Of a stretch of DNA of 44,252 bases, positions 6,382 to 12,705 are shown in pieces (position 1 is the first letter of the stretch; every line of letters starts with the position of its first letter). The DNA lies in assembly GCA_964531735.1 (NCBI GenBank), contig CAZHGD010000048.1, positions 1-44,252 on the forward strand. The letters are read 5' to 3'. This stretch comes from CAZHGD01 sp964531735. GTDB lineage: Bacteria; Armatimonadota; UBA10988. The notes below the pieces were generated by a model. It worked only from the letters and a program-made list of their open reading frames with translations, did no database searches and was not told where the DNA came from. The position numbers and the translations under genes are program-made.

Positions 6382-9135
6382 ATGGGTGAGCGGCGGTGGC
6401 GGCGAGGGCCGATGACTGGCCAGGCAGTGGCGCTCGCGCTGCTCGTGGCGGTGCTGGTGGCGCCGACGCTGGCCGGTCCGCTGCACGACGCGGCGGCGGC
6501 TGGCGATGTGGCGCGCGTGCGCGAGTTGCTGGACGGCGGCGCCGAGGTCAACGGGCGCGACGGGTTCTTCGGCCGCACGCCGCTGCACTCCGCCGCTCGC
6601 GTGGGTGCCGTGGGGTCGGTCCGAGTGCTGCTGGACCGCGGCGCCAAGGTGGATGCGCCCGACCGCTTCGGCCGCACGCCGCTGCACCGGGCGGCCATGG
6701 CCGGGCAGGCGGACGTGGTCAAGCTGCTGCTGGCCCGCGGCGCGAAGGTCAACGGCGCCGACTGCATCGGCCGCAGGCCGTTGCACGAAGCGGCCGCCCA
6801 GGCGCCGGTGGCGATGGTGCGGCTCCTCCTGGACAGCGGCGCCGATCTCAGCGCGCGTGACCGCGACAACCTGACGCCGCTGGACATGGCCGCCGACAAC
6901 TCCGACCCCGCGGTGGCGACGCTGCTGGCAGCGCCAGGCGCGACAGTCAAGGCCGGCGCGGGCAGTGGCGCGGCGGCCACGGATGATGACGTGCCGGTGG
7001 GTGAGGCGACGCCGGCCGAGGCCGGCGAGAGCGGCCTGCCAAGCCTGCGCGACGCTGCCCGGCAGGGCGACCTCGCGCTGGCTCAGCGCCTGCTCGCCGA
7101 GGGCGCCGGCGACGTGAACGCCAAGGACCGCTACGGTCGCACGGCGCTCCACTACGCGGTGTCGAGCGGCAACCTGCCGCTGGTGACGCTGTTGCTGGCC
7201 CATGGCGCCGACGTCACCGTGCAGGACTGCTACGGCCAGCGGCCCCTGCACTCCGCTGCTGCCGCCGGTCGCCTCGCGATGATGCAGTTGCTGGTGGCCA
7301 ACGGTGCGAGGGTCAACACCAAGGGCCGCTCGGGTGAGACGCCGTTGTACCTGGCGGCCGGGACGCGGCAGGACGAGTGCGTGACCTGGCTGCTGCACCG
7401 CGGCGCTGACCTCAACCGCCGGACCGCCGTCGGGACGGCGCTGCACCGAGCGGCCAGTCAGGGCCAAACTGGCATGGTGCAGACACTCGTCTACGCGGGC
7501 GCCGACCTGGAGGCGAAGAACGACGTCGGGGCCACGCCGCTCCACCGCGCCGCACTGCTGGAGCAGCCAGGTACGGCCGAACTACTGCTGGACCTGGGCG
7601 CCTGCCTGGAGGCCACAGATGACCATGGGGCCACGCCGCTGCACTGGGCCGCGAGTGCTGGCCAGACCGCGGTCGTGGCGCTCCTGGTCGGTCGTGGCGC
7701 CGATGTCGGCGCGAGAGACCAGCCAGGCGCCCTGCCGCTCGATCTGGCCGTGCGGGCTCAGCACCGCGAGGCGGCCGAGTTGCTGCGCCGGGCGGCCACG
7801 GGCCGGCCGGTGAGCTTGCCGGCCGCGGCGGCGGCGGGTAACCTGGCGCTGGTGCGTCAGAAGGTGGCCGATGGTGCCGCGGTCAACGGCCGCGACGCCG
7901 ATGGCCGCACGGCACTCCACGCGGCGTCAGGCCGCGGGCACACCGAGGTCGTCCGCTTTCTGCTGGCCAACGGGGCCGACGTTGGCGGCCGGACGCCCGC
8001 CGGCCAGGGGACGCCGCTCCACTGGGCCGCCCTGGACGGGCGCGCGGCGGTAGTCGAGGTGTTGCTGGGCGATGGCGCCGCGGTCAATGCGCGCGGCTGG
8101 CTCGGGGATACGCCGCTCCACGCGGCGGTGGTCAGCGGCGTCAGCGCGGTCGTGGCCGCACTGATCGAGCACGGCGCTGACGTCAACGCGCCGAACGACG
8201 ACAACACCACACCGCTGGCCGGCGCGGCGGTGTCCGGTCACACCGACATCGCGGAGCTGCTGTTGGCCGCCGGTGCCGATCCCGCTCGCGGACACCCGAC
8301 CGCGATCCCGCTGCACTGCGCCGCCGGTGAGGGGCACACCCGCATCGTGGAGCTGCTGCTGGCCAAGGGTGCCAAGGCGACAGCGGTCGACGGCGCCGGC
8401 CGGACGCCGCTGCACGTCGCGGCGCGGCCGCAGGCCACCGAAGGCGTGGACCGCTGGCACCCGGTGGCGCTCGAAGGCCGCCTGGAGGTGGCCAAGCTGC
8501 TGCTCGATGGCGGCGCTGACGTCAACGCGCGCGACCAGCAGGGCCGGACGCCGCTGTACGACGCGGTTCAGCACGGGCAGCCCGCCATGGTGAAGTTGCT
8601 GCTGGATCGCCGCGCCGACCCCCACGCCGGCCGGCGCAACGGCGCCAGCGTGGCGGCGCTTGCCGCCCAGGGAGGCAACGCCGAGGTCGTCCGTCTCCTG
8701 ACCGGTGCCGGCGCGCCGCCCGAGCGGAGCCGGCCGTCCGGTCGCCGGTCGCCGGCGGCCCGCGCAGCGCTGTCACGCGCGTCCGAGTGTGGTGACCTGG
8801 CGACTGTGGAGGCCGTGCTGGCGAAGCGCGTGGACGTCGACGCCGCCGACGAACAGGGCCTGACGGCCTTGCACTGGGCCTGCCTGCGCGGCCACGAAGC
8901 GGTGGTGCGGCGCCTGCTGGCCGCCGGCGCCGAGGCCGACGTCAGAGACCACAGCGGCTGGACGCCACTGCACTACTCCGCCTGGACCGGCCAGGTGGCT
9001 GTGGTTGAGTTGCTGCTCGACCACGGCGCTGACCCGAGGTGCAGCGCCATGGGGCTGAGGCCGCTACAGATTGCGGCTCAGCGGGGCCAGGCGGCGGTGG
9101 TGGCCGTGCTCGCCTCGCGCCGACGCCACGACTGA
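6382..9135 (+). CDS. Large exported ankyrin-repeat protein, about 26 repeats
   Basis: A 917-residue protein consisting of a signal peptide and ankyrin repeats. ATG 6382 is chosen over the ATG at 6367 because GGAGGAG lies 6-12 bases upstream of it. The n-region GERRWRRG is strongly basic and the hydrophobic core runs to about APTLAG. By eye I count about 26 repeats of 33 residues with the canonical G-TPLH-AA-G---VV-LLL--GA pattern. They fall in blocks: repeats 1-5, a Gly/Ala/Asp-rich linker around residues 190-218, repeats 6-22, a short Arg/Ser/Pro linker, then the last four. Several repeats have the cap-like variants PLD or SVAAL. Ankyrin arrays bind other proteins; here the array should be periplasmic, extracellular or surface-bound. 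No partner domain is present. The adjacent 15-repeat protein is a paralogue. Confidence 0.9.
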   Translation: MGERRWRRGPMTGQAVALALLVAVLVAPTLAGPLHDAAAAGDVARVRELLDGGAEVNGRDGFFGRTPLHSAARVGAVGSVRVLLDRGAKVDAPDRFGRTPLHRAAMAGQADVVKLLLARGAKVNGADCIGRRPLHEAAAQAPVAMVRLLLDSGADLSARDRDNLTPLDMAADNSDPAVATLLAAPGATVKAGAGSGAAATDDDVPVGEATPAEAGESGLPSLRDAARQGDLALAQRLLAEGAGDVNAKDRYGRTALHYAVSSGNLPLVTLLLAHGADVTVQDCYGQRPLHSAAAAGRLAMMQLLVANGARVNTKGRSGETPLYLAAGTRQDECVTWLLHRGADLNRRTAVGTALHRAASQGQTGMVQTLVYAGADLEAKNDVGATPLHRAALLEQPGTAELLLDLGACLEATDDHGATPLHWAASAGQTAVVALLVGRGADVGARDQPGALPLDLAVRAQHREAAELLRRAATGRPVSLPAAAAAGNLALVRQKVADGAAVNGRDADGRTALHAASGRGHTEVVRFLLANGADVGGRTPAGQGTPLHWAALDGRAAVVEVLLGDGAAVNARGWLGDTPLHAAVVSGVSAVVAALIEHGADVNAPNDDNTTPLAGAAVSGHTDIAELLLAAGADPARGHPTAIPLHCAAGEGHTRIVELLLAKGAKATAVDGAGRTPLHVAARPQATEGVDRWHPVALEGRLEVAKLLLDGGADVNARDQQGRTPLYDAVQHGQPAMVKLLLDRRADPHAGRRNGASVAALAAQGGNAEVVRLLTGAGAPPERSRPSGRRSPAARAALSRASECGDLATVEAVLAKRVDVDAADEQGLTALHWACLRGHEAVVRRLLAAGAEADVRDHSGWTPLHYSAWTGQVAVVELLLDHGADPRCSAMGLRPLQIAAQRGQAAVVAVLASRRRHD

Positions 9136-9168
9136 CCGCCTCACCTGGCGCGCCGCCGACCCATCGGC

Positions 9169-9174
9169 TACACT
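9169..9174 (+). promoter_or_regulatory. Possible -10 box upstream of the second ankyrin gene
   Basis: TACACT in the context GGCTACACTCG lies 30 bases before ATG 9205, in the short gap after the preceding stop at 9135. No good -35 box is visible at 17 bases. Similar GCTAxxxT boxes precede other genes in the window. Confidence 0.3.
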
Positions 9175-9204
9175 CGCCCTGGGGGCCGGGTGGGAGGCGC
9201 GACG

Positions 9205-10713
9205 ATGCGGATCGTAGGTGCCGTGCTGCTGGGCTGGCTGGTGGTCGCCGGAACGCCGCGCGCCTCAGCCGCGCCGATCCACAGCGCCGCCGCTCGCGGC
9301 GACATTGCCGGTGTCACCGAGCAGTTGACCAAGGGCGTCCAGGTGGATGCCAAGGACGAGACCGGCGACAGCCCGCTGCACGTGGCCGCGTTCAACGGCC
9401 AACTCGACATGATCCGGTTCCTGTTGAGCCGCGGCGCGCGTCTGGACGCCGTCGATGGCGACGGCTTCACGCCGCTGGCCTGGGCCGCCGCCAAAGGGCG
9501 CACCGCCGCCGCGCAACTGCTGCTGGACCAGGGCGCGCAGTGGCCGGCCCTGCAACGGGCGGCGCTGACCGGGCAGTCGGAGCGGATTAGCGCGGCCCTG
9601 ACCGGCGCTGGAGTCAACGACCGCGACGCGGCCGGGCTGACTGCGCTGCACGTGGCGGCCGCCCAGGGCCACCTCGACGCGGTCAAGCTGCTGCTCGACC
9701 GCGGTGCCGAGGTCAAGGTCAAGGACAAGACCACCCACACGCCGCTGCACCTGGCCTGCCGGCGCGGCGGACCGCAGGTCGTCAGACTGCTGCTGGAGCG
9801 CGGCGCGGTGCTGGACGAGGCCGACCGCGACGGCCAGACGCCCTTGTACCTGGCCGCCGCGCAAGGGCAGCCGGAGGTGGTGGTCGTGTTGCTCGAACGG
9901 GGCGCCACGGTCGATGCCAAGACCCGCACCGGCATGACGGCGCTGTGCTACGTGGCTGGCACGCCGTTCGTGGAGGTGGCCCGGTTGCTGCTGGCCAAGG
10001 GCGCCGACGTCACCGTGCGGCGGCCCGACTCGGGTCGCGGGCCATTACACTTCGCCGCGGGCAGCGGCGAGGCGGACATGGTCCGGCTGCTGCTCGAGCG
10101 CCGGGTCGACGTGAACCAGCCGGACAAGGCGGGCGAGACCCCGCTGCACTGGGCCGCCCATGGCGGGAGCGTGACGGCGCTGCGCCTGCTGCTGGAGCGC
10201 GGTGCCGCGCTGGAGGCCAAGGACAGCCACGGAGCGACGCCGCTCTACATGGCCGTCATGGCCCAGCGCACGGAGGCCGTGGTGTTCTTGCTGGACAAGG
10301 GCGCCAACCCGGACATTCGCCTGTCCGACGGCTACACCGCCCTGACCGAAGCGGCCATCGCCGGCACGGTGGAGGTCGTGCGCGCGCTGCTGGCCAGAGG
10401 CGTGGATCCCAACACGAGGCAGCGCGAGCGCGGCCTGGCCAGCCTGCACCTGGCGGCCAGCCTGGGTCATGTCGAAGTGGCCAAGCTGCTGCTGGCGCGT
10501 CGTGCCGACGTGAACCTGCCGGATGCCGACGGTGAGACGCCACTGCACTACGCGGCCTACAAAGGGCGGCTCGACGTGGCTCGACTGCTCTTGGACAACG
10601 GCGCGATGGTGAACGCGCGCGACAAGCAGAACCGCACGCCGCTCGGCGTCACCGACGGCCAGAAGAACTTCGCGCTGGCGGCCCTGCTGCGCGGCCGGGG
10701 CGGGATGGAGTAG
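9205..10713 (+). CDS. Exported ankyrin-repeat protein, about 15 repeats
   Basis: A 502-residue paralogue of the preceding gene. ATG 9205 has GGGAGG (9192-9197) 7 bases upstream, so the in-frame GTG at 9190 is not the start. The signal peptide is MRIVGAVLLGWLVVAGTPRASA. The rest is about 15 ankyrin repeats, for example GLTALHVAAAQGHLDAVKLL and GETPLHYAAYKGRLDVARLL; repeats 3 and 4 are slightly shortened. There is no other domain and no membrane anchor after the signal, so secretion to the periplasm or outside is expected. It lies 69 bases behind the 26-repeat gene with a candidate -10 box between, so it may be transcribed both with and without it. Ligand unknown. Confidence 0.9.
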   Translation: MRIVGAVLLGWLVVAGTPRASAAPIHSAAARGDIAGVTEQLTKGVQVDAKDETGDSPLHVAAFNGQLDMIRFLLSRGARLDAVDGDGFTPLAWAAAKGRTAAAQLLLDQGAQWPALQRAALTGQSERISAALTGAGVNDRDAAGLTALHVAAAQGHLDAVKLLLDRGAEVKVKDKTTHTPLHLACRRGGPQVVRLLLERGAVLDEADRDGQTPLYLAAAQGQPEVVVVLLERGATVDAKTRTGMTALCYVAGTPFVEVARLLLAKGADVTVRRPDSGRGPLHFAAGSGEADMVRLLLERRVDVNQPDKAGETPLHWAAHGGSVTALRLLLERGAALEAKDSHGATPLYMAVMAQRTEAVVFLLDKGANPDIRLSDGYTALTEAAIAGTVEVVRALLARGVDPNTRQRERGLASLHLAASLGHVEVAKLLLARRADVNLPDADGETPLHYAAYKGRLDVARLLLDNGAMVNARDKQNRTPLGVTDGQKNFALAALLRGRGGME

Positions 10714-10769
10714 CCGCGGGCCGGCCCACCGACCGCATGGCCAGGACGAAGCCAAAGGCCCGGTCGCAC

Positions 10770-10899
10770 CATCACCGTGAGCGCTGAGGAGGGGCCTCCA
10801 GGCCCCGTCTCGAAGCGCGGCGAGCGAGGATCCGCCCAATGGCCGCACTTCGAGCCGGCCTGCGGCCTCCTCAGTGCTGGCGGATCGGGGGTGGTGGCG
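10770..10899 (+). repeat. Dispersed 130-bp palindromic element, copy B
   Basis: Same orientation and length as copy A at 3047. The arms are 10783-10815 and about 10848-10875, starting GCTGAGGAGG and ending CCTCCTCAGT; the loop holds GGATCCGCC and the flank holds GGCGGATC. It lies 48 bases upstream of the -35 box of the DUF486 gene, nearly the same distance as copy A to its promoter. Differences from copy A are concentrated in the loop and at the outer edges. Confidence 0.75.
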
Positions 10900-10947
10900 A
10901 TCCAGTCGTGGCCTTGATGCGGCCCTGCGGCAAGGGCAAACCGGCTC

Positions 10948-10975
10948 TTGCCGAGTTCGGGCGAGGCGGCATAAT
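10948..10975 (+). promoter_or_regulatory. Sigma-70-type promoter of the DUF486 gene
   Basis: TTGCCG (10948-10953) and CATAAT (10970-10975) are separated by 16 bases. The expected transcript start near 10982 leaves a leader of about 33 bases. Confidence 0.5.
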
Positions 10976-10982
10976 GGGCGCC

Positions 10983-11000
10983 GACCGGCGTGCTCCGGTC
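10983..11000 (+). promoter_or_regulatory. Leader hairpin before the ribosome site of the DUF486 gene
   Basis: GACCGG and CCGGTC form a perfect 6-base stem with a 6-base loop, ending right at GGAGCC, the likely ribosome site. It would fall at the very 5' end of the predicted transcript, where such hairpins can stabilise mRNA or modulate translation. Confidence 0.35.
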
Positions 11001-11014
11001 GGAGCCATGGCCGG

Positions 11015-11341
11015 ATGCGGACCGTCGTACTGCTGACCATCTCGAACATCTTCATGACCTTTGCCTGGTACGGGCACTTGCGGTTCAAGCACACCGCGCT
11101 GTGGAAGGTCATCCTGGTCAGTTGGCTGATCGCCTTCGTGGAGTACTGCTTCCAGGTGCCGGCCAACCGGATCGGCTCGGCGCGGTTCAGCGGCGCGCAG
11201 CTCAAGGTCACCCAGGAGGTGATCACGCTCCTCGTGTTCGCGGTGTTCTCGGTCTGGTACCTGCGTGAGCCGCTGCGCTGGAACCACGCGGTCTCGTTCG
11301 CGCTGATCGTGGCCGCGGTGGCGGTCATGTTCCGCGGCTGA
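11015..11341 (+). CDS. DUF486 / DMT-family small membrane protein
   Basis: A 108-residue inner-membrane protein with four predicted helices, matching the DUF486 family (PF04342): the segments WYGHLRFK, SWLIAFVEYCFQVPANRIG, FSGAQLKVTQEVITLLVFA and YLREPLRWNHAVSF are family hallmarks. The family is related to drug/metabolite transporters but its substrate is not established. ATG 11015 is preferred to earlier in-frame codons because it begins the family's N-terminal helix and has GGAG 10 bases upstream. It has its own promoter. The GT4 gene follows, with a -10-like box in the 32-base gap, so the two may be separately controlled. Confidence 0.85.
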   Translation: MRTVVLLTISNIFMTFAWYGHLRFKHTALWKVILVSWLIAFVEYCFQVPANRIGSARFSGAQLKVTQEVITLLVFAVFSVWYLREPLRWNHAVSFALIVAAVAVMFRG

Positions 11342-11346
11342 GGCGC

Positions 11347-11352
11347 TACAAT
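11347..11352 (+). promoter_or_regulatory. Possible -10 box of the GT4 gene
   Basis: TACAAT (5 of 6) in the context GCGCTACAATG lies 21 bases before the TTG start and 5 bases after the preceding stop codon. The -35 region would lie inside the upstream gene and is poor. Confidence 0.35.
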
Positions 11353-11373
11353 GCCGGCCGAGGTCAACCGTCC

Positions 11374-12705
11374 TTGAAGACCACCGGCGACCTGCGCGAG
11401 ATCGTCATCACCGCAGCCCATGGCGGCGTCAGCACCGGCTCGGTGCCGGTGGGCGGCGGCGCGGCGGTCATTCACCAGTTGCTGCGCCACTGGGCGCCGG
11501 CCGGCGTGCCGGTGCGCGTGCTCGGGCTCGGCGAGCGGCTCGACACCGACGGCGTGGCCTACGAGCAGGTGCCGGTGAGTTGGCCGCGCGGCTGCGGGCC
11601 GGCCGACATCGTGCGGCTCAACGAGCTGGACTACGGCCGGATCAGCAGCGAGTTCGAGCAGGCGGTCACCCGACGCATCCTGGCCGGTCGGCGCGAGGGT
11701 GTGTGCGTCCTGGCCAACGACATCAGCGAAGGCCCCGACTTTGCTGCCCTGGCGGCGGCGAGTGTGCCCGTCGTGACGCTGTGGCATGTCGATGTGGTCG
11801 ACTACTTCTGCCGCTTCTACCTGCGCGGCCTGCCGCCCGAGCGCGTGATGGCCGCCTTCCGCCGGCTGGGTCCTGCGGCGCGGTCGCTACCCGCGGTGCT
11901 GCGCTTGGTGTTCGAGAAGCAGACGGCCTGTGTCTGGGACAGCGTTCGGCACGTGGTGCCCAGCAGCCCGATGCGCGATGTCATCGCCCGCTGTTTCCCC
12001 GGCGCCGCCGACAAGGTCGAGGTGGTGCCTTGGGGCGCCTGGGCCACCACCGCGCCGGAAGCGCAGGTGGCCGCCGAGGTGGCCGCGCTCCGTGAGACCT
12101 ACCAACTGCGCCAGGGCGAGCGGGTCATCGTCACGCTCAGCCGGCTGTCGCCCGAGAAGGGCATCGAGCGGCTGCTGCGCGCGCTGCGCCTTGGTGAGCA
12201 GCGCGGCGAGATGCCCGATGGCGTTCGCGTGCTGATCGCCGGTGAAGCCGCGTTCATGATGGGCGCGCGCTACCGCGCCATGCTGGTGCGGCTGGCCCGG
12301 CCACTGCGGCACTGCCGCGTGGACTTCGTCGGCTACGCCTCGGGGGTCCGCAAGCAGGCGCTGTGGCGACTGGCCGACCTGTACGTGTTCCCGTCGCGGC
12401 ACGAGAGCTACGGTCTGACGCTCGCCGAGGCCCTGGCCGCCGGCGTGCCGGTGGTCAGCACGGCGCACTACAGCGCGCGCGACCTGGTGCCGCCGGCGGC
12501 CGGACTGGTGGTGCCCAACGGCCCCGAGGCGCAAGTCCCGGCCGCGCTGTGGCACGCGGTCGGCGGTCTGCTCGCCGCGCCGGACCGCCTGGCGGCCTAC
12601 CGTCGCGGTGCCGAGCGCAGCGCGCCGAAGCTCGACTTCGCGCCGGCCGCGGCGCGCGTGCTGGACATCTGCCGGGCTAGTTGCCGAGTGCGGCCTTCAG
12701 CTTGA
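11374..12705 (+). CDS. Glycosyltransferase family 4-type enzyme
   Basis: A 443-residue cytoplasmic GT-B glycosyltransferase (retaining, nucleotide-sugar dependent). The N-terminal domain contains the glycine-rich loop SVPVGGGAAVIHQLL. The C-terminal donor domain has VIVTLSRLSPEKGIERLLRA, then RVDFVGYASG, and the E-x7-E motif in ESYGLTLAEALAAGVPVVST (Glu344 and Glu352). TTG 11374 is the start, with GAGG 10 bases upstream and the conserved IVITAAHGG strand right after it. Acceptor unknown; it could build a surface glycan or glycolipid. Its last 29 bases overlap the 3' end of the DUF4091 gene on the other strand, so its terminal residues (CRASCRVRPSA) may be an accreted tail. Confidence 0.85.
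   Translation: MKTTGDLREIVITAAHGGVSTGSVPVGGGAAVIHQLLRHWAPAGVPVRVLGLGERLDTDGVAYEQVPVSWPRGCGPADIVRLNELDYGRISSEFEQAVTRRILAGRREGVCVLANDISEGPDFAALAAASVPVVTLWHVDVVDYFCRFYLRGLPPERVMAAFRRLGPAARSLPAVLRLVFEKQTACVWDSVRHVVPSSPMRDVIARCFPGAADKVEVVPWGAWATTAPEAQVAAEVAALRETYQLRQGERVIVTLSRLSPEKGIERLLRALRLGEQRGEMPDGVRVLIAGEAAFMMGARYRAMLVRLARPLRHCRVDFVGYASGVRKQALWRLADLYVFPSRHESYGLTLAEALAAGVPVVSTAHYSARDLVPPAAGLVVPNGPEAQVPAALWHAVGGLLAAPDRLAAYRRGAERSAPKLDFAPAAARVLDICRASCRVRPSA

Larger units (their letters stand above)
10714..11014. other. Intergenic stretch with palindromic repeat, promoter and leader hairpin
   Basis: About 300 bases between the second ankyrin gene and the DUF486 gene. It holds copy B of the palindromic repeat, then a promoter, then a short hairpin just before the ribosome site, each listed separately. 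No additional gene is visible. Confidence 0.6.

Noticed and set aside
5923..7545. Long minus-strand open frame of 540 codons opposite the ankyrin gene
   Set aside because: It mirrors the repeat structure of the plus-strand ankyrin gene and has no signal, motif or ribosome site; high GC makes antisense frames stay open.
6382..10713. CRISPR-like or tandem DNA repeat array
   Set aside because: The periodicity is 99 bases (33 codons) with variable sequence, explained by ankyrin protein repeats; there are no constant repeats with unique spacers.
10045..11787. Minus-strand open frame of 580 codons across the second ankyrin gene, the palindrome and DUF486
   Set aside because: It crosses three unrelated elements and has no recognisable domain.
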